From Taibaiella sp. (GTDB taxonomy: Bacteria > Bacteroidota > Bacteroidia > Chitinophagales > Chitinophagaceae): a stretch of DNA of 64,000 nt. Under the pieces are notes generated by a model. The model did no database searches. It was given only the letters and a program-made list of their open reading frames with translations, and had not been told where the DNA came from. How positions within the stretch are numbered: the first letter of the stretch is position 1; every line of letters starts with the position of its first letter. The stretch is taken from assembly GCA_019739295.1 (NCBI GenBank), contig JAHHDV010000005.1, forward strand, positions 10,371 to 74,370, in the 5' to 3' direction. Both the position numbers and the translations under genes were made by a program. Below are positions 18,330 to 27,616 of this stretch, piece by piece.

Positions 18330-18971
18330 ATGGGTTTTTTGAGAATGTATATTTCAATTACAGGCTTTCTTATCTTTTTTAGTTTAAGCGGATATACTCA
18401 GGAAGATAATTTAGTAGAGGTGACCGGGAAAGTAGTGATGGAACAGACTACCGCGCCCATACCCGGTGTCGTGATTTCCGTGGACGGGACCGAGAGGGGG
18501 GTACAGACCAATGCTAACGGGATGTTCACCATTGTATTGAATAAAGGTGAGCGGTGTACTGTGGAAGGAGGTGGTTTTAAAAGTTCCGGATTCAGCTTAC
18601 CTGCTGATTATCAGCAGAAATACTATACCATTACTATTCCTTTAAAGATTGATACTATTTATTTGGAAGGTGTAACGATCAGGCAGATGACACCCCGGGA
18701 ATTTGATTTTGCCTTTAAATACGGATACAATCCCGATGAGATGCTGGCAGCCAGCAGAAGTAATATGAGTCCCCAGACTCAAGCCATTATGATGAGTTTT
18801 ATGCAGCGTGACGGAAATGAGAACCAGACACTTCAGCAGATGAATAACTATATGCGGTACGGTTCCCAATACGGCCAGCCTTCCGGTACCAATTTAGGTA
18901 ATCCATCTGCCTGGAGGGACTTCATCCAAGCATGGAAGCGCGGCGATTTCAAAGGCACCAATAAAAATTAA
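18330..18971 (+). CDS. Secreted protein with carboxypeptidase-like regulatory domain
   Basis: 213 aa. A signal peptide (about residues 1-23) precedes a CarboxypepD-reg-like beta-sandwich (EVTGKVVMEQTTAPIPGVVI through residue 105). The C-terminal third is polar and rich in Gln, Met, Asn and Tyr. This domain in Bacteroidota caps many surface proteins and TonB receptors, but no barrel follows here. Likely periplasmic or surface-exposed; function unknown. It precedes the DUF502 gene by 28 bases on the same strand and may be co-transcribed. Confidence 0.75.
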   Translation: MGFLRMYISITGFLIFFSLSGYTQEDNLVEVTGKVVMEQTTAPIPGVVISVDGTERGVQTNANGMFTIVLNKGERCTVEGGGFKSSGFSLPADYQQKYYTITIPLKIDTIYLEGVTIRQMTPREFDFAFKYGYNPDEMLAASRSNMSPQTQAIMMSFMQRDGNENQTLQQMNNYMRYGSQYGQPSGTNLGNPSAWRDFIQAWKRGDFKGTNKN

Positions 18972-18999
18972 CCGAACTTATTTTATTTATTGAAGATCT

Positions 19000-19593
19000 A
19001 TGAGGTCTATTTTCAAATCCTTAGCCAAAAATTTCTTGCAGGGACTGGTCTTGCTGGGACCTCTTACCGTAACCGCCTATTGTGTCTATGCCGTATTTAC
19101 AAATATAGATAAAGCGATCCCCGCACTTTCGAAAATTTCGCCGGGGGTTGGATTTATTACTATCATCGGATTCATCACCTTAGTCGGCTTTATCGGAGAC
19201 AGGTTTTTCCTGACCAGGTGGCTTATTTCCGGGTTTGATGCTATTCTGGAAAAAATTCCGGGGATTAAATTTATCTATACCTCTACAAAAGATATCATTT
19301 CTTCTTTTGTGGGTGACAAAAAAAAATTCAATCATCCTGTCTGGGTCAAGACACAATCTCAGCCCGATGTGTGGCGGATCGGATTCCTGACCCAACCGGC
19401 AATGTCCCTGAAGCATGTAGAAGGGAAAGTAGCTGTATACCTTCCCCATTCTTATGCCATTAGCGGGTGGGTGATCATCACAGACATGGCTAATGTGATC
19501 CATATCAAGGATATGACCTCTTCACAGGCTATGAAGTTTGCTGTAAGCGGAGGTGTGGCGGGCCTGGAAGAAGACGAACATATTGAAAAATAG
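19000..19593 (+). CDS. DUF502 family membrane protein
   Basis: 197 aa with two N-terminal membrane helices (about residues 13-33 and 48-70), then the conserved [20 protein letters not shown] and a soluble tail with the [19 protein letters not shown] pattern of DUF502. The family is widespread and uncharacterised. The true 3' end of the convergent folE lies 35 bases beyond its stop once the folE frameshift is repaired. Confidence 0.9.
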   Translation: MRSIFKSLAKNFLQGLVLLGPLTVTAYCVYAVFTNIDKAIPALSKISPGVGFITIIGFITLVGFIGDRFFLTRWLISGFDAILEKIPGIKFIYTSTKDIISSFVGDKKKFNHPVWVKTQSQPDVWRIGFLTQPAMSLKHVEGKVAVYLPHSYAISGWVIITDMANVIHIKDMTSSQAMKFAVSGGVAGLEEDEHIEK

Positions 19594-19628
19594 ATTACCG
19601 CCTTTCCGAGCACTTCCTGATTCTGACC

Positions 19629-20226
19629 TTAATTCAATTTTGAGCTGATCAACCTGAGGAATTCCGATCTGGTTTCGTTTTTTTTCGAATTGACCGCTGA
19701 ATGCGGAGGTCGTTGTCGTAGAGTTTTGTTTTTGCACCCCGCGCATCATCATACAAAGATGGTTGGCCTCTATAACGACGGCCACACCCTGGGGTTGCAA
19801 AGCATCCTGGATTGCATCCAGGATCTGGTGGGTCAGCCTTTCCTGGACCTGCAGCCTGCGTGCAAAGCAATCTACAACCCTGGCTATTTTGCTCAGACCA
19901 GTAATAGACCCATTGGGAATATAGGCAATATGCGCCTTCCCGATAAAAGGCAGCAAATGATGTTCGCACAATGAATAAAGCTCTATATCTTTAACAATGA
20001 CCATTTCACTGTAAGATTCATGGAATTTGGCAGAGTTAATAATGTCCCGGGCATCCATCTGATACCCCTGCAACAGGTATTGCATTGCCTTAGAAATACG
20101 TTCCGGGGTTTTTAATAAACCTTCTCTTTCCGGGTTTTCTCCTAATAATCTGATGATTTCTGAATAATGGAGCGCTATTTTCCTTGAGACTTCCTCATCG
20201 TATTGTTCATTCTTTTTGTATGCCAT
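19629..20226 (-). CDS. folE: GTP cyclohydrolase I, one frameshift near the C-terminus
   Basis: GTP cyclohydrolase I (EC 3.5.4.16), first step of folate/tetrahydropterin synthesis. Landmarks: [10 protein letters not shown] (zinc Cys and catalytic His), [20 protein letters not shown] and [12 protein letters not shown] (second zinc Cys). An A run at about 19678-19686 has one extra base. As read, the frame runs on to 19522 and overlaps DUF502. Removing the base gives [14 protein letters not shown] and a stop at 19629, for 198 aa, the normal length. TAAATTTG at 20256-20263 on this strand is its probable -7 box. Confidence 0.95.
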
Positions 20227-20255
20227 ATATATTATCGGATGATAGGTAAACTGGG

Positions 20256-20263
20256 CAAATTTA
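20256..20263 (-). promoter_or_regulatory. -7 box of folE
   Basis: TAAATTTG on the minus strand, 30 bases before the folE ATG. Confidence 0.55.
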
Positions 20264-20346
20264 ATGCTGATTTACCGTTTTTGAAAATATATTGGATTTA
20301 TATACCATTAAGATTGAATGGATCATCCCGGATACTACTCCGTTTG

Positions 20347-20862
20347 TTATAGTTGATTGAGGTGTTCCTCCAATTTTAGAAGGGTGGGTTCCAGTTTTTT
20401 GGGAATATGCATTCCATCCAGCTGATTGAAGAAATCTTTGGCTTTCCTGTTTTTCTTTTGTATCAGTGCGATGTCGGTTAAAGTCAGTAAAGTCATGATG
20501 CGCAGTTTTTTATCCGATTGGGGAAAGGTCAGGCTGACTTCCAGCCAGTGTCCGGCGTTTTCGAAGTCGTCCTTATGATGTGCGATCATTCCTTTTACAG
20601 CATAATATTTAGCAGACATTGCATTGCTGAGTTTCTCCGGTTTCTGAACATAATCGATGGCACGCTCAGCAGCTGTGAAATCATGATTGAGGAGTCTCCT
20701 GTAGGCTAAAGGTATCGTCCCATGTATTACATAATCCCATAATATATACAGGGATAATAAAGAGGATAAGATAAGGGGGAATAACTTGCCTTGTAATGCC
20801 ATAATGATGGATACGAGCGCAAGAAATAGCAATATGACCAATCTTACAAATGGTGTAAACAT
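20347..20862 (-). CDS. Membrane-anchored TPR-like protein, unknown
   Basis: 171 aa. Residues 1-48 form two membrane helices (LVILLFLALVSIIMALQG and LILSSLLSLYILWDYVIHG). The rest is helical and reads like two or three degenerate tetratricopeptide repeats (AKYYAVKGMIAHHKDDFENA; LLTLTDIALIQKKNRKAKDF). Probably a small cytosol-facing scaffold. I do not recognise a named family. TACTTTTG at 20867-20874 on this strand would start RNA at or next to the ATG, so the message may be leaderless. Confidence 0.7.
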   Translation of the reverse strand: MFTPFVRLVILLFLALVSIIMALQGKLFPLILSSLLSLYILWDYVIHGTIPLAYRRLLNHDFTAAERAIDYVQKPEKLSNAMSAKYYAVKGMIAHHKDDFENAGHWLEVSLTFPQSDKKLRIMTLLTLTDIALIQKKNRKAKDFFNQLDGMHIPKKLEPTLLKLEEHLNQL

Positions 20863-20874
20863 GGAGCAAAAGTA

Positions 20875-21327
20875 TAGAATTATAGATGATTTTGGATCAT
20901 TCCCTGTGAATGCGCTATCTCTGCCCCATCAGGTAAAGGAATTCCGGGTCACTGCTATCAGCAGATACCATATCTTTAAACCATTCGATACCCCTGGCCC
21001 GCCTTCTTCATTTTCAATGATTTTTTTGCCTCTATCCTGGATCAGTAAGTATCATCTGATCACCAATAGCCAGGGGGATAAATGCATCGCTCAGATCAAT
21101 GGCAAATTCCGGTTGACCATATGTCCGGGCCGGTGATGTATTTCCCGGTTGATGGACATAGTACATACCTGTATTTTTTGTTTCCGTAATTTTCGTTTTT
21201 TATCATTTTAAATATAGAAACAGACGCAGGGAAGTCTTACTGGTGCTTTCAAAATGATATACAATCAGGGGATATTTCCCTGTACCTGTTCCGGAATAAA
21301 TAAAATGATGGAATTGATATCTTTTTT
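20875..21327. other. Gene-free stretch
   Basis: A 91-codon frame on + (from about 20861 to 21136) and broken frames on - are present. Neither shows family features, and both strands have similar quality. I call no gene. Confidence 0.35.
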
Positions 21328-21335
21328 TAACTTTG
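21328..21335 (+). promoter_or_regulatory. -7 box of ddl, decides its start
   Basis: TAACTTTG. It overlaps the upstream-most possible TTG start of ddl (21333), which therefore cannot be used. It places translation at ATG 21354 or 21366. Confidence 0.6.
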
Positions 21336-21365
21336 GCAGAATTTTTCACTGATATGATTTCCCCC

Positions 21366-22358
21366 ATGACACCAAAGAAACTTGCCATCGTTGCAGGAGG
21401 ATATTCCGGAGAATATGTGATTTCTCTTCGTTCAGTAAAGACTGTAATGGATCATTTGGACAGATCGCTTTATGATATTTATAAAATTATTATTACTAAG
21501 GATCGATGGTATGCGGAGCTGGAAGACGGAAGTGAAACTGATGTAGACAAAAATGATTTCTCCATAGAATCAGGCGGGCAAAAAATCAACTTTGACGGAG
21601 TATTCATAGTCATACATGGTACGCCCGGGGAAGATGGAAGACTTCAGGGTTATTTTGATATGATAGGTCTTCCTTACACGACTTGTAATGCTATCGTATC
21701 GGCTTTGACTTTTAATAAAAGCTCCTGCAATCAGGTTGTCAAAAATATGCAGGTAGTTCAAGTGGCGAATTCTATACGGCTTTTCAAGAAAGGAGGCTAT
21801 TCTATAGGTGCTATTCTTGAAGAAGTGAATCTTCCGTTATTTGTAAAGCCCAATGAGAGTGGCAGCAGCCTGGGTGTAAGCAAGGTGACTGAAGTGTCCC
21901 AGCTTCAGGCGGCAATAGATGCTGCTTTCGAAGAAGACAATGAAGTTCTGGTCGAAGAATTTATCAAAGGCAGGGAGTTGACCATCGGTGTTTTTGAACA
22001 GGACGGCAAAATAGTGGTATTACCGCCTACCGAGATCATCAGCAAGAACGTGTTTTTTGATTTTGAAGCAAAATATACCACAGGAGTTACAGATGAGATC
22101 ACTCCTGCACAGATTCCGGATGATCTGAGAAAGGAAATGGAGGAGAAATCTGAAATTATTTATAAGGGATTAGGATGTAGAGGCGTGGTTCGTATTGACT
22201 ATATATGGAATTCTGAAGACCAGCATTTATATTTTCTTGAAGTAAACACGATGCCCGGGCAGAGCGAGAACAGTCTGATACCGCAACAGGTAATAGCTCA
22301 TGGAATGAGCTTAAAAGAGTTCTATGAAGGCATAATAAAAGAGACTTTAGGTTTTTAA
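21366..22358 (+). CDS. ddl: D-alanine-D-alanine ligase
   Basis: ATP-grasp enzyme (EC 6.3.2.4) that makes the D-Ala-D-Ala dipeptide for peptidoglycan; about 330 aa. It begins KKLAIVAGGYSGEYVISLRS and has HGTPGEDGRLQGYFD (substrate Glu loop), FVKPNESGSSLGVSKV (ATP loop) and FLEVNTMPG (metal ligands). I choose ATG 21366 because a -7 box at 21328-21335 excludes the earlier frame opening, and homologs start at this point; ATG 21354 is the alternative. It precedes a PASTA protein on the same strand, a fitting envelope neighbour. Confidence 0.95.
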   Translation: MTPKKLAIVAGGYSGEYVISLRSVKTVMDHLDRSLYDIYKIIITKDRWYAELEDGSETDVDKNDFSIESGGQKINFDGVFIVIHGTPGEDGRLQGYFDMIGLPYTTCNAIVSALTFNKSSCNQVVKNMQVVQVANSIRLFKKGGYSIGAILEEVNLPLFVKPNESGSSLGVSKVTEVSQLQAAIDAAFEEDNEVLVEEFIKGRELTIGVFEQDGKIVVLPPTEIISKNVFFDFEAKYTTGVTDEITPAQIPDDLRKEMEEKSEIIYKGLGCRGVVRIDYIWNSEDQHLYFLEVNTMPGQSENSLIPQQVIAHGMSLKEFYEGIIKETLGF

Positions 22359-22465
22359 AATTGTAGATGCATACATTTGAATCCGGGTGGCAGGAAGTAT
22401 AGGTACAAATTATTATATTAACTTGCAGCGGATTTTCAATATGAAATTAGAAATTAAAGTATTTG

Positions 22466-23458
22466 ATGGCAAAAGAAAAGCAGAAAAAGCCGTTTTTTAG
22501 GACATTCCTGGGCAACCTGATTATTGTAATTATTCTGTGCATCGCATTGTATTGGATGTTTTTCGGATCATTATCCATCATTACCAGACATGGAGAGACC
22601 AGCACAGTCCCGGATTTGAAAGGAATGAAACTGGATTCTGCATTACAGATCTTAGAAAAGCAGGGTTTTGATTACAAGATTGACTCCACTTACGATAAAG
22701 GTTTCGGGCTAAACGAGATCATGGACCAGCAACCCGAAGCCGGGTACAAGGCTAAGAGTGGAAGGATCATTTTCCTGACGGTCAATAAAGCCAACCCGCC
22801 ATTGATCGAGATGCCTAATCTGGTATCGCTTTCATTAAGAAGTGCTGATATCCTTCTGAAGAAGAGTAGCTTAAGCATTGGAGATACAATATTTATTTAT
22901 GATATCGCGGAAGGTACCATTTTGGAACAGCGATTTAAGGGACAAGTGATCCCACCCGGTACCAGGATTCCGGAAGGGTCCGCTATTGATATTACCGTAT
23001 CCAAAGGGCTGAGCGATGAGACGATTAATATACCAGATCTTATCGGGATGAAATTCAAAGAGGCAATACAGACCCTCGAGGAGAAGGAGCTGAGGTTTTC
23101 AATTGTATATAACGGGAAGATCACAGATTCGGCCACAGCACTGGTATATTCCCAATATCCCGAAGGGAGAAATGAATATGGCGAACCGCTGAGAGTGTAC
23201 AAAGGAGATCATATAGAGGTACGTGTAAGCCCAGGATCCGACTATCGAGAAGCGACAGTATATCCCAAGGCCCAAAACCAATGATTCTCTGGATGATGAA
23301 GGGACAAATGGTGCCGATAATACAAGGCCTTCACACCAGCAGCAGCCATTGCCGCCACCTTAATCCTAATACCAATAATAATTCGAATAAAGATAAACCC
23401 CAAGCAATCGTCTAAGGATGCAGAAGATAGAAGCGGTAAGGATGGCAAGTGGTGGTAA
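22466..23458 (+). CDS. PASTA-domain membrane protein with disordered tail, frameshifted
   Basis: One N-terminal membrane helix (about residues 13-35), then three PASTA repeats (VPDLKGMKLDSALQILEKQG; MPNLVSLSLRSADILLKKS; IPDLIGMKFKEAIQTLEEK). PASTA modules bind peptidoglycan or muropeptides. No kinase or transpeptidase domain is attached. The frame breaks near 23240-23265 and leads into DSLDDEGTNGADNTRPSHQQ and a Pro-rich run. Two more single-base insertions (TT near 23361, CCCC near 23398) hide a tail PNPNTNNNSNKDKPK ending in GKDGKWW, stop 23456-23458. Start is ATG 22466, not the TTG before it. Repaired length is about 330 aa. Confidence 0.8.
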
Positions 23459-23483
23459 ACAGCGGCCACGCAGGCCGGGATAA

Positions 23484-23491
23484 TATCTTTG
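23484..23491 (+). promoter_or_regulatory. -7 box before the dihydroorotase-like gene
   Basis: Perfect TATCTTTG, 25 bases before the ATG at 23517; no clear -33 box. Confidence 0.6.
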
Positions 23492-23516
23492 TTCCATTAA
23501 ATATTTAATAAAATTT

Positions 23517-24758
23517 ATGTCTGTACTTCTCAAGAACGTTACGATTATTGATGTATCCAGTTCCTATCATCAGAAGTCGGTAGATGTATTCTATAAGAAC
23601 GGAGCCATCGAATCTATAGGAAAGAAACTGACAGTTAAAGCCAAAAGTACTGTTGATGCCAAAGGCAAGTACTTAAGCAAAGCCTGGATCGATACGTTGG
23701 CCGGGTGGGGCAGTCCCGGATATGAGCACAGAGAGACGATTCAGACCGGAGGGGCTGCTGCTGCCAATGGAGGGTTTGGGAGTGTAATCCTGGTTCCCAA
23801 TAATCTCCCGGTTACCGATACGGCCAGTGACGTACAGTACCTGCTTAAGGAAAAGGACAAAATTAATATTCAGATCTTTCCTTTAGGGGCAGTCAGCAAG
23901 AAGCTGGAAGGAAAAGACCTGGCAGAGATGCTCGATATGCAACATGCGGGAGCCATAGCCTTTAGTGATGGTTGGTACCCGATACAGAACAGCCAGCTCA
24001 TGTTCAAAGCTTTGGAATATGTCAAAGGAATCGACAGTATGATCGTACAGATCCCTATTCATAAAGATTTGGATTCGGGAGCCCTGATGAATGAAGGGAT
24101 ACAGTCTGTTGCATACGGTATGAGTGGTGCTCCGGGTATCGCTGAAGAGATCATTATCCATAGAGATATTGCTCTGGCCAGATACACGAACTCCCGTCTT
24201 CATATCTCGGGAGTGAGTACCAGTGCAGGTATCGATCTCATTAAGAAAGCCAAAAAAGAAGGTGTACAGATAACGTGTAGTGTGACACCATTCCATTTAT
24301 ATTATACTGATGAGGCGATCTCAGGTTATGATCCGCTTTATAAAGTATATCCGGTATTAAGGACCAAAGCTGATGTGAAAGCCCTGAGAGAGGCTGTGAA
24401 GGACGGTGTAGTGGATAGTATTGCCACACATCATAAGCCGCACGATTGGGACGAAAAGGTAAAAGAACTGGAATACGCAGCTTCAGGAATGGCTGCGGCT
24501 GAGACAGCCTGGCCTATGTTACTGCAAAGCATGCCTCATCTTTCTCCCGAGAGCTGGGTACAATTATTCGTGGATAAACCCGGAGCGATATTCCACATCC
24601 ATCAGGAAGGAATAGAAGAAGGTGCCCGGCTTTCCCTTACCCTGTTCGATATAGATACGGTATGGGAGCTGGATATGAAGTCTAAAAAATCCAGGGCATA
24701 CAATGTCCCGATGCTGAATCAGAAATTAAAAGGAAGAGCTGTACTGCTTGCCAAATAG
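23517..24758 (+). CDS. Dihydroorotase-like protein lacking metal ligands
   Basis: Amidohydrolase-fold protein of 413 aa, clearly of the dihydroorotase class by its overall arrangement (GYEHRETIQTGG, VPNNLPVTDT, LHISGVSTSAG, CSVTPFHLYYTD). Catalytic positions are lost: the HxH of active enzymes (as in DxHVHxRxPG) reads DTLAGWGSPG, and the Asp of ATDHAPH reads ATHHKPH. It should not bind the usual binuclear metal site and is probably a non-catalytic relative, like the inactive PyrC-type partners of aspartate carbamoyltransferase, or a repurposed protein. It leads a tight cluster with DUF4199 and a glycosyltransferase. Confidence 0.88.
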   Translation: MSVLLKNVTIIDVSSSYHQKSVDVFYKNGAIESIGKKLTVKAKSTVDAKGKYLSKAWIDTLAGWGSPGYEHRETIQTGGAAAANGGFGSVILVPNNLPVTDTASDVQYLLKEKDKINIQIFPLGAVSKKLEGKDLAEMLDMQHAGAIAFSDGWYPIQNSQLMFKALEYVKGIDSMIVQIPIHKDLDSGALMNEGIQSVAYGMSGAPGIAEEIIIHRDIALARYTNSRLHISGVSTSAGIDLIKKAKKEGVQITCSVTPFHLYYTDEAISGYDPLYKVYPVLRTKADVKALREAVKDGVVDSIATHHKPHDWDEKVKELEYAASGMAAAETAWPMLLQSMPHLSPESWVQLFVDKPGAIFHIHQEGIEEGARLSLTLFDIDTVWELDMKSKKSRAYNVPMLNQKLKGRAVLLAK

Positions 24759-24777
24759 AAAGTCATATATCTGCTCC

Positions 24778-25341
24778 ATGAAATCCAAAAGAAATACAAA
24801 CATCATTTTGCTCCTTCTGGTCATTCTTCTTCCTGCAATTGCGGTATACCTGAAATATGATATGTTCAATACAAATTTACCGGAGTTCAGCCTCATGGGC
24901 ATCGGAGCAAAGGCCATTGTAATAATTCTGGTATTCCTGTCCGGGTACCTCTATGCAAGGTCACAGAACCGGGATGCCGAGATCAGGCCCTTGTTCCGGA
25001 CGATGTTCATTATGGTTCTGGCCGGAGAAATAAGTATAGCAACCGTGGATTATCTCTGTATGTTCCATTTATTCCCGGACTTTATTCAGACATTCTATGA
25101 GCACAATAAAATATGGCTGAAGGAGCATAGTCATTGGCCGGAGGAGCAGCAGAAAGAAGCCTTACAGGATATTCTGAACTTAAAAACAGTCAGATTTCAA
25201 GATATATTACAATCCTTTCTAAGGAGTGTTATCACATCTTCCATATTTGCCATTATATTTGCATTTATCATCAAAGGATATCACAACAAAAATCTTCGGT
25301 TGAGACACTGGCAGTCCGGTCTCAATCAAGTGGAATCATAG
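24778..25341 (+). CDS. DUF4199 family membrane protein
   Basis: About 187 aa with membrane helices near residues 8-28, 42-60, 70-92 and 145-170, matching the DUF4199 layout. Uncharacterised family, frequent in Bacteroidota. The ATG at 24778 lies 19 bases past the upstream stop; the earlier TTG frame opening overlaps that gene and is rejected. The next gene, a glycosyltransferase, begins 6 bases after the stop, so the three form one operon. Confidence 0.85.
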   Translation: MKSKRNTNIILLLLVILLPAIAVYLKYDMFNTNLPEFSLMGIGAKAIVIILVFLSGYLYARSQNRDAEIRPLFRTMFIMVLAGEISIATVDYLCMFHLFPDFIQTFYEHNKIWLKEHSHWPEEQQKEALQDILNLKTVRFQDILQSFLRSVITSSIFAIIFAFIIKGYHNKNLRLRHWQSGLNQVES

Positions 25342-25347
25342 AGCTAT

Positions 25348-26286
25348 ATGTTAGATTTAAGCGTCATTGTCCCATTGCTGAATGAAGAAGAATCCCTGGC
25401 AGAGCTGGCAGACCTGATCCGGTTCACTGCCCACCAGGAGCGGTTGAGCTATGAGATTATCTTTGTAGATGATGGCAGTACGGATAGCAGTTGGCGTGTC
25501 ATCAAAGACCTGGTTGCTAAAGACCAGAATGTAAAAGGGATAAAATTCCAAAGAAATTACGGAAAGAGTGCTGCATTGAACGAGGGATTCAAGAAAGCGA
25601 AAGGTAGCGTTGTCATTACTATGGATGCTGATCTTCAGGATAATCCTGACGAGATACCTGACCTGGTGAGGATGATCAGAGAGGAAGGATATGACCTGGT
25701 GAGCGGCTGGAAAAAAAAGAGATTTGATAATAAACTGACGAAAAACGTTCCTTCTAAATTCTTCAATGGCGTAACCCGTAGTATGAGCGGCATCAGGCTT
25801 CATGATTTTAACTGTGGTCTGAAAGCGTATGACTCAAGAGTCATCAAGAGCATTGAAATCTATGGTGAAATGCACAGGTATATTCCGGTATTGGCTAAAA
25901 ATGCCGGTTTCAAGAAGATAGGGGAAAAAGTAGTCAAGCACCAGGCAAGGAAATACGGTGTTTCTAAATTCGGGTGGAACAGGTTTATTAACGGGTTTCT
26001 GGATTTATTGACGGTTGCCTTCATCGGGAAGTTTGGAAAGAAGCCGATGCACTTTTTTGGATTGATCGGGTTCCTGATGTTCCTTTTTGGTTTTGGGATC
26101 TTTTTGTACCTAGTCCTTGGAAAGATTTTTGTCGAGAATTTCTGGATTGTCAACAGGCCTCCCTTCTTTATCGCACTTACGTTGATGATTATCGGCTGCA
26201 TGTTCTTCCTGTCCGGTTACCTTGCGGAATTGATTGTGCGCAATGCATCCGAGCGGAATCTTTACCACATCAGTGAAGAGATTTAA
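25348..26286 (+). CDS. Family 2 glycosyltransferase, membrane-anchored (GtrB/DPM1-like)
   Basis: 312 aa. The N-terminal GT-A domain has SVIVPLLNEEESLAEL, IIFVDDGSTDSSW and TMDADLQDNPDEIP (DxD metal site), the pattern of polyprenyl-phosphate sugar transferases. The C-terminus carries two membrane helices (about residues 231-256 and 270-296). It would load a sugar from a nucleotide donor onto undecaprenyl phosphate at the inner membrane. Tightly coupled to DUF4199. The sugar is unknown. Confidence 0.92.
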   Translation: MLDLSVIVPLLNEEESLAELADLIRFTAHQERLSYEIIFVDDGSTDSSWRVIKDLVAKDQNVKGIKFQRNYGKSAALNEGFKKAKGSVVITMDADLQDNPDEIPDLVRMIREEGYDLVSGWKKKRFDNKLTKNVPSKFFNGVTRSMSGIRLHDFNCGLKAYDSRVIKSIEIYGEMHRYIPVLAKNAGFKKIGEKVVKHQARKYGVSKFGWNRFINGFLDLLTVAFIGKFGKKPMHFFGLIGFLMFLFGFGIFLYLVLGKIFVENFWIVNRPPFFIALTLMIIGCMFFLSGYLAELIVRNASERNLYHISEEI

Positions 26287-26440
26287 ATATATCTTTTTAT
26301 GTGCGGGATTGGAAAGATGAGCTTACCGAAGCTATTCTGTATCTTAAGGATGTATTTTTCTCAGGCCCTGACCGACATCATTTGATATCGAGAACCGGCA
26401 TATAAACGGAATGAAGTGTTCCGTATTCCTCCAAAAAGGT

Positions 26441-26448
26441 TATCTTTG
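26441..26448 (+). promoter_or_regulatory. -7 box of trhO
   Basis: Perfect TATCTTTG, followed by GCACC, 46 bases before the GTG start. Confidence 0.6.
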
Positions 26449-26494
26449 CACCCTATAATATATTTCATTTTTAGACATTTAAAGTTAGTTCACC

Positions 26495-27541
26495 GTGCCA
26501 GTGTTACATAACCGAATCTCTAACGATGAGCTCAAAGCCCGTATGCTGGCTGAAACCGAGTCTCGCGTTACCATTTCGTTTTACAAGTATTTTACTATAT
26601 CGGAGCCCCAAAATTTCAGGGATCAGTTGTACCTGGAATTTTCAAAGCTCAGTGTATTTGGAAGAATCTATATAGCAGCAGAAGGCATTAACGGGCAGAT
26701 ATCTGTCCCGGAATCCCATTTTGAAGCTTTCAAAAAGACCCTGTATGAGACTGATCCTGCCCTTAATGGTATCCGATTGAATATCGCGGTAGATGATGAC
26801 GGGAAGTCCTTTTGGGTATTGAGGATGAAGGTCAGGAAGAAAATCGTGGCAGACGGGATAGATGACCCCGATTTTGATCCTTCCCGGACAGGCCGGTACC
26901 TGACTGCCCGGGACTACAATGAACTTTCTGACCAGGAAGACACCATTATTGTAGATATGCGCAATCATTATGAATACGAGGTAGGGCATTTTGAGCGTGC
27001 TATAGAGATCCCTTCAGATACGTTCAGAGAACAGCTGCCCATGGCTGTGGATATGCTTCAGGACAAGAAGGATAAGAATATCATCATGTATTGCACCGGA
27101 GGGATTCGTTGTGAGAAAGCCTCAGCATACATGTTGTATAAGGGGTTTAAAAATGTATTCCATGTCGAAGGCGGCATCATCGAGTATGCCCGCAGGGCTA
27201 AAGAGCAAAATCTCCCGGTCAAATTTATCGGTAAGAACTTTGTTTTTGACGAGCGATTGGGCGAGCGGATATCAGATGATGTAATCGCGCATTGCCACCA
27301 ATGCGGTAAGCCTGCAGATACTCATACCAATTGTATGAACGAAGGCTGTCATCTCCTGTTTATCCAATGTGAGGAATGTGCCGGGAAAATGCAGGGCTGC
27401 TGCTCTGACGAATGCAAGGATATTGTCAATCTGCCTGAGGAAGAGCAGAAAGGAATCCGGCAAGGCATCGACAAGGGAAGAATGATTTTCAATAAATCAA
27501 AGGACCACCCGCTTCGAAAGAAATTCTCGAAAGAAAAATAG
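26495..27541 (+). CDS. trhO: tRNA uridine-34 hydroxylase, rhodanese domain
   Basis: Rhodanese-related protein (YceA/TrhO family, 348 aa) that makes 5-hydroxyuridine at the tRNA wobble position. The N-terminal acylphosphatase-like part ([20 protein letters not shown]) is followed by a rhodanese domain with [17 protein letters not shown], catalytic Cys near residue 200. A Cys-rich C-terminus ([15 protein letters not shown] and further Cys pairs) likely binds zinc. The start is GTG at 26495, since [14 protein letters not shown] matches the family start. Intact. Confidence 0.92.
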   Translation: MPVLHNRISNDELKARMLAETESRVTISFYKYFTISEPQNFRDQLYLEFSKLSVFGRIYIAAEGINGQISVPESHFEAFKKTLYETDPALNGIRLNIAVDDDGKSFWVLRMKVRKKIVADGIDDPDFDPSRTGRYLTARDYNELSDQEDTIIVDMRNHYEYEVGHFERAIEIPSDTFREQLPMAVDMLQDKKDKNIIMYCTGGIRCEKASAYMLYKGFKNVFHVEGGIIEYARRAKEQNLPVKFIGKNFVFDERLGERISDDVIAHCHQCGKPADTHTNCMNEGCHLLFIQCEECAGKMQGCCSDECKDIVNLPEEEQKGIRQGIDKGRMIFNKSKDHPLRKKFSKEK

Positions 27542-27616
27542 AAGAATGCTTTTAAAACATCTTCGCGGATCTGACGCACTGAATAAAGCCTATCTGTTTT
27601 TATTATCCCGGGCCTG

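Noticed and set aside
19522..19628. C-terminal extension of folE overlapping DUF502
   Set aside because: It exists only because of one extra base in an A run; the repaired frame stops at 19629.
20861..21136. 91-codon + strand frame before ddl
   Set aside because: No recognisable domain, and the minus strand has equally good broken frames; not enough support for a gene.
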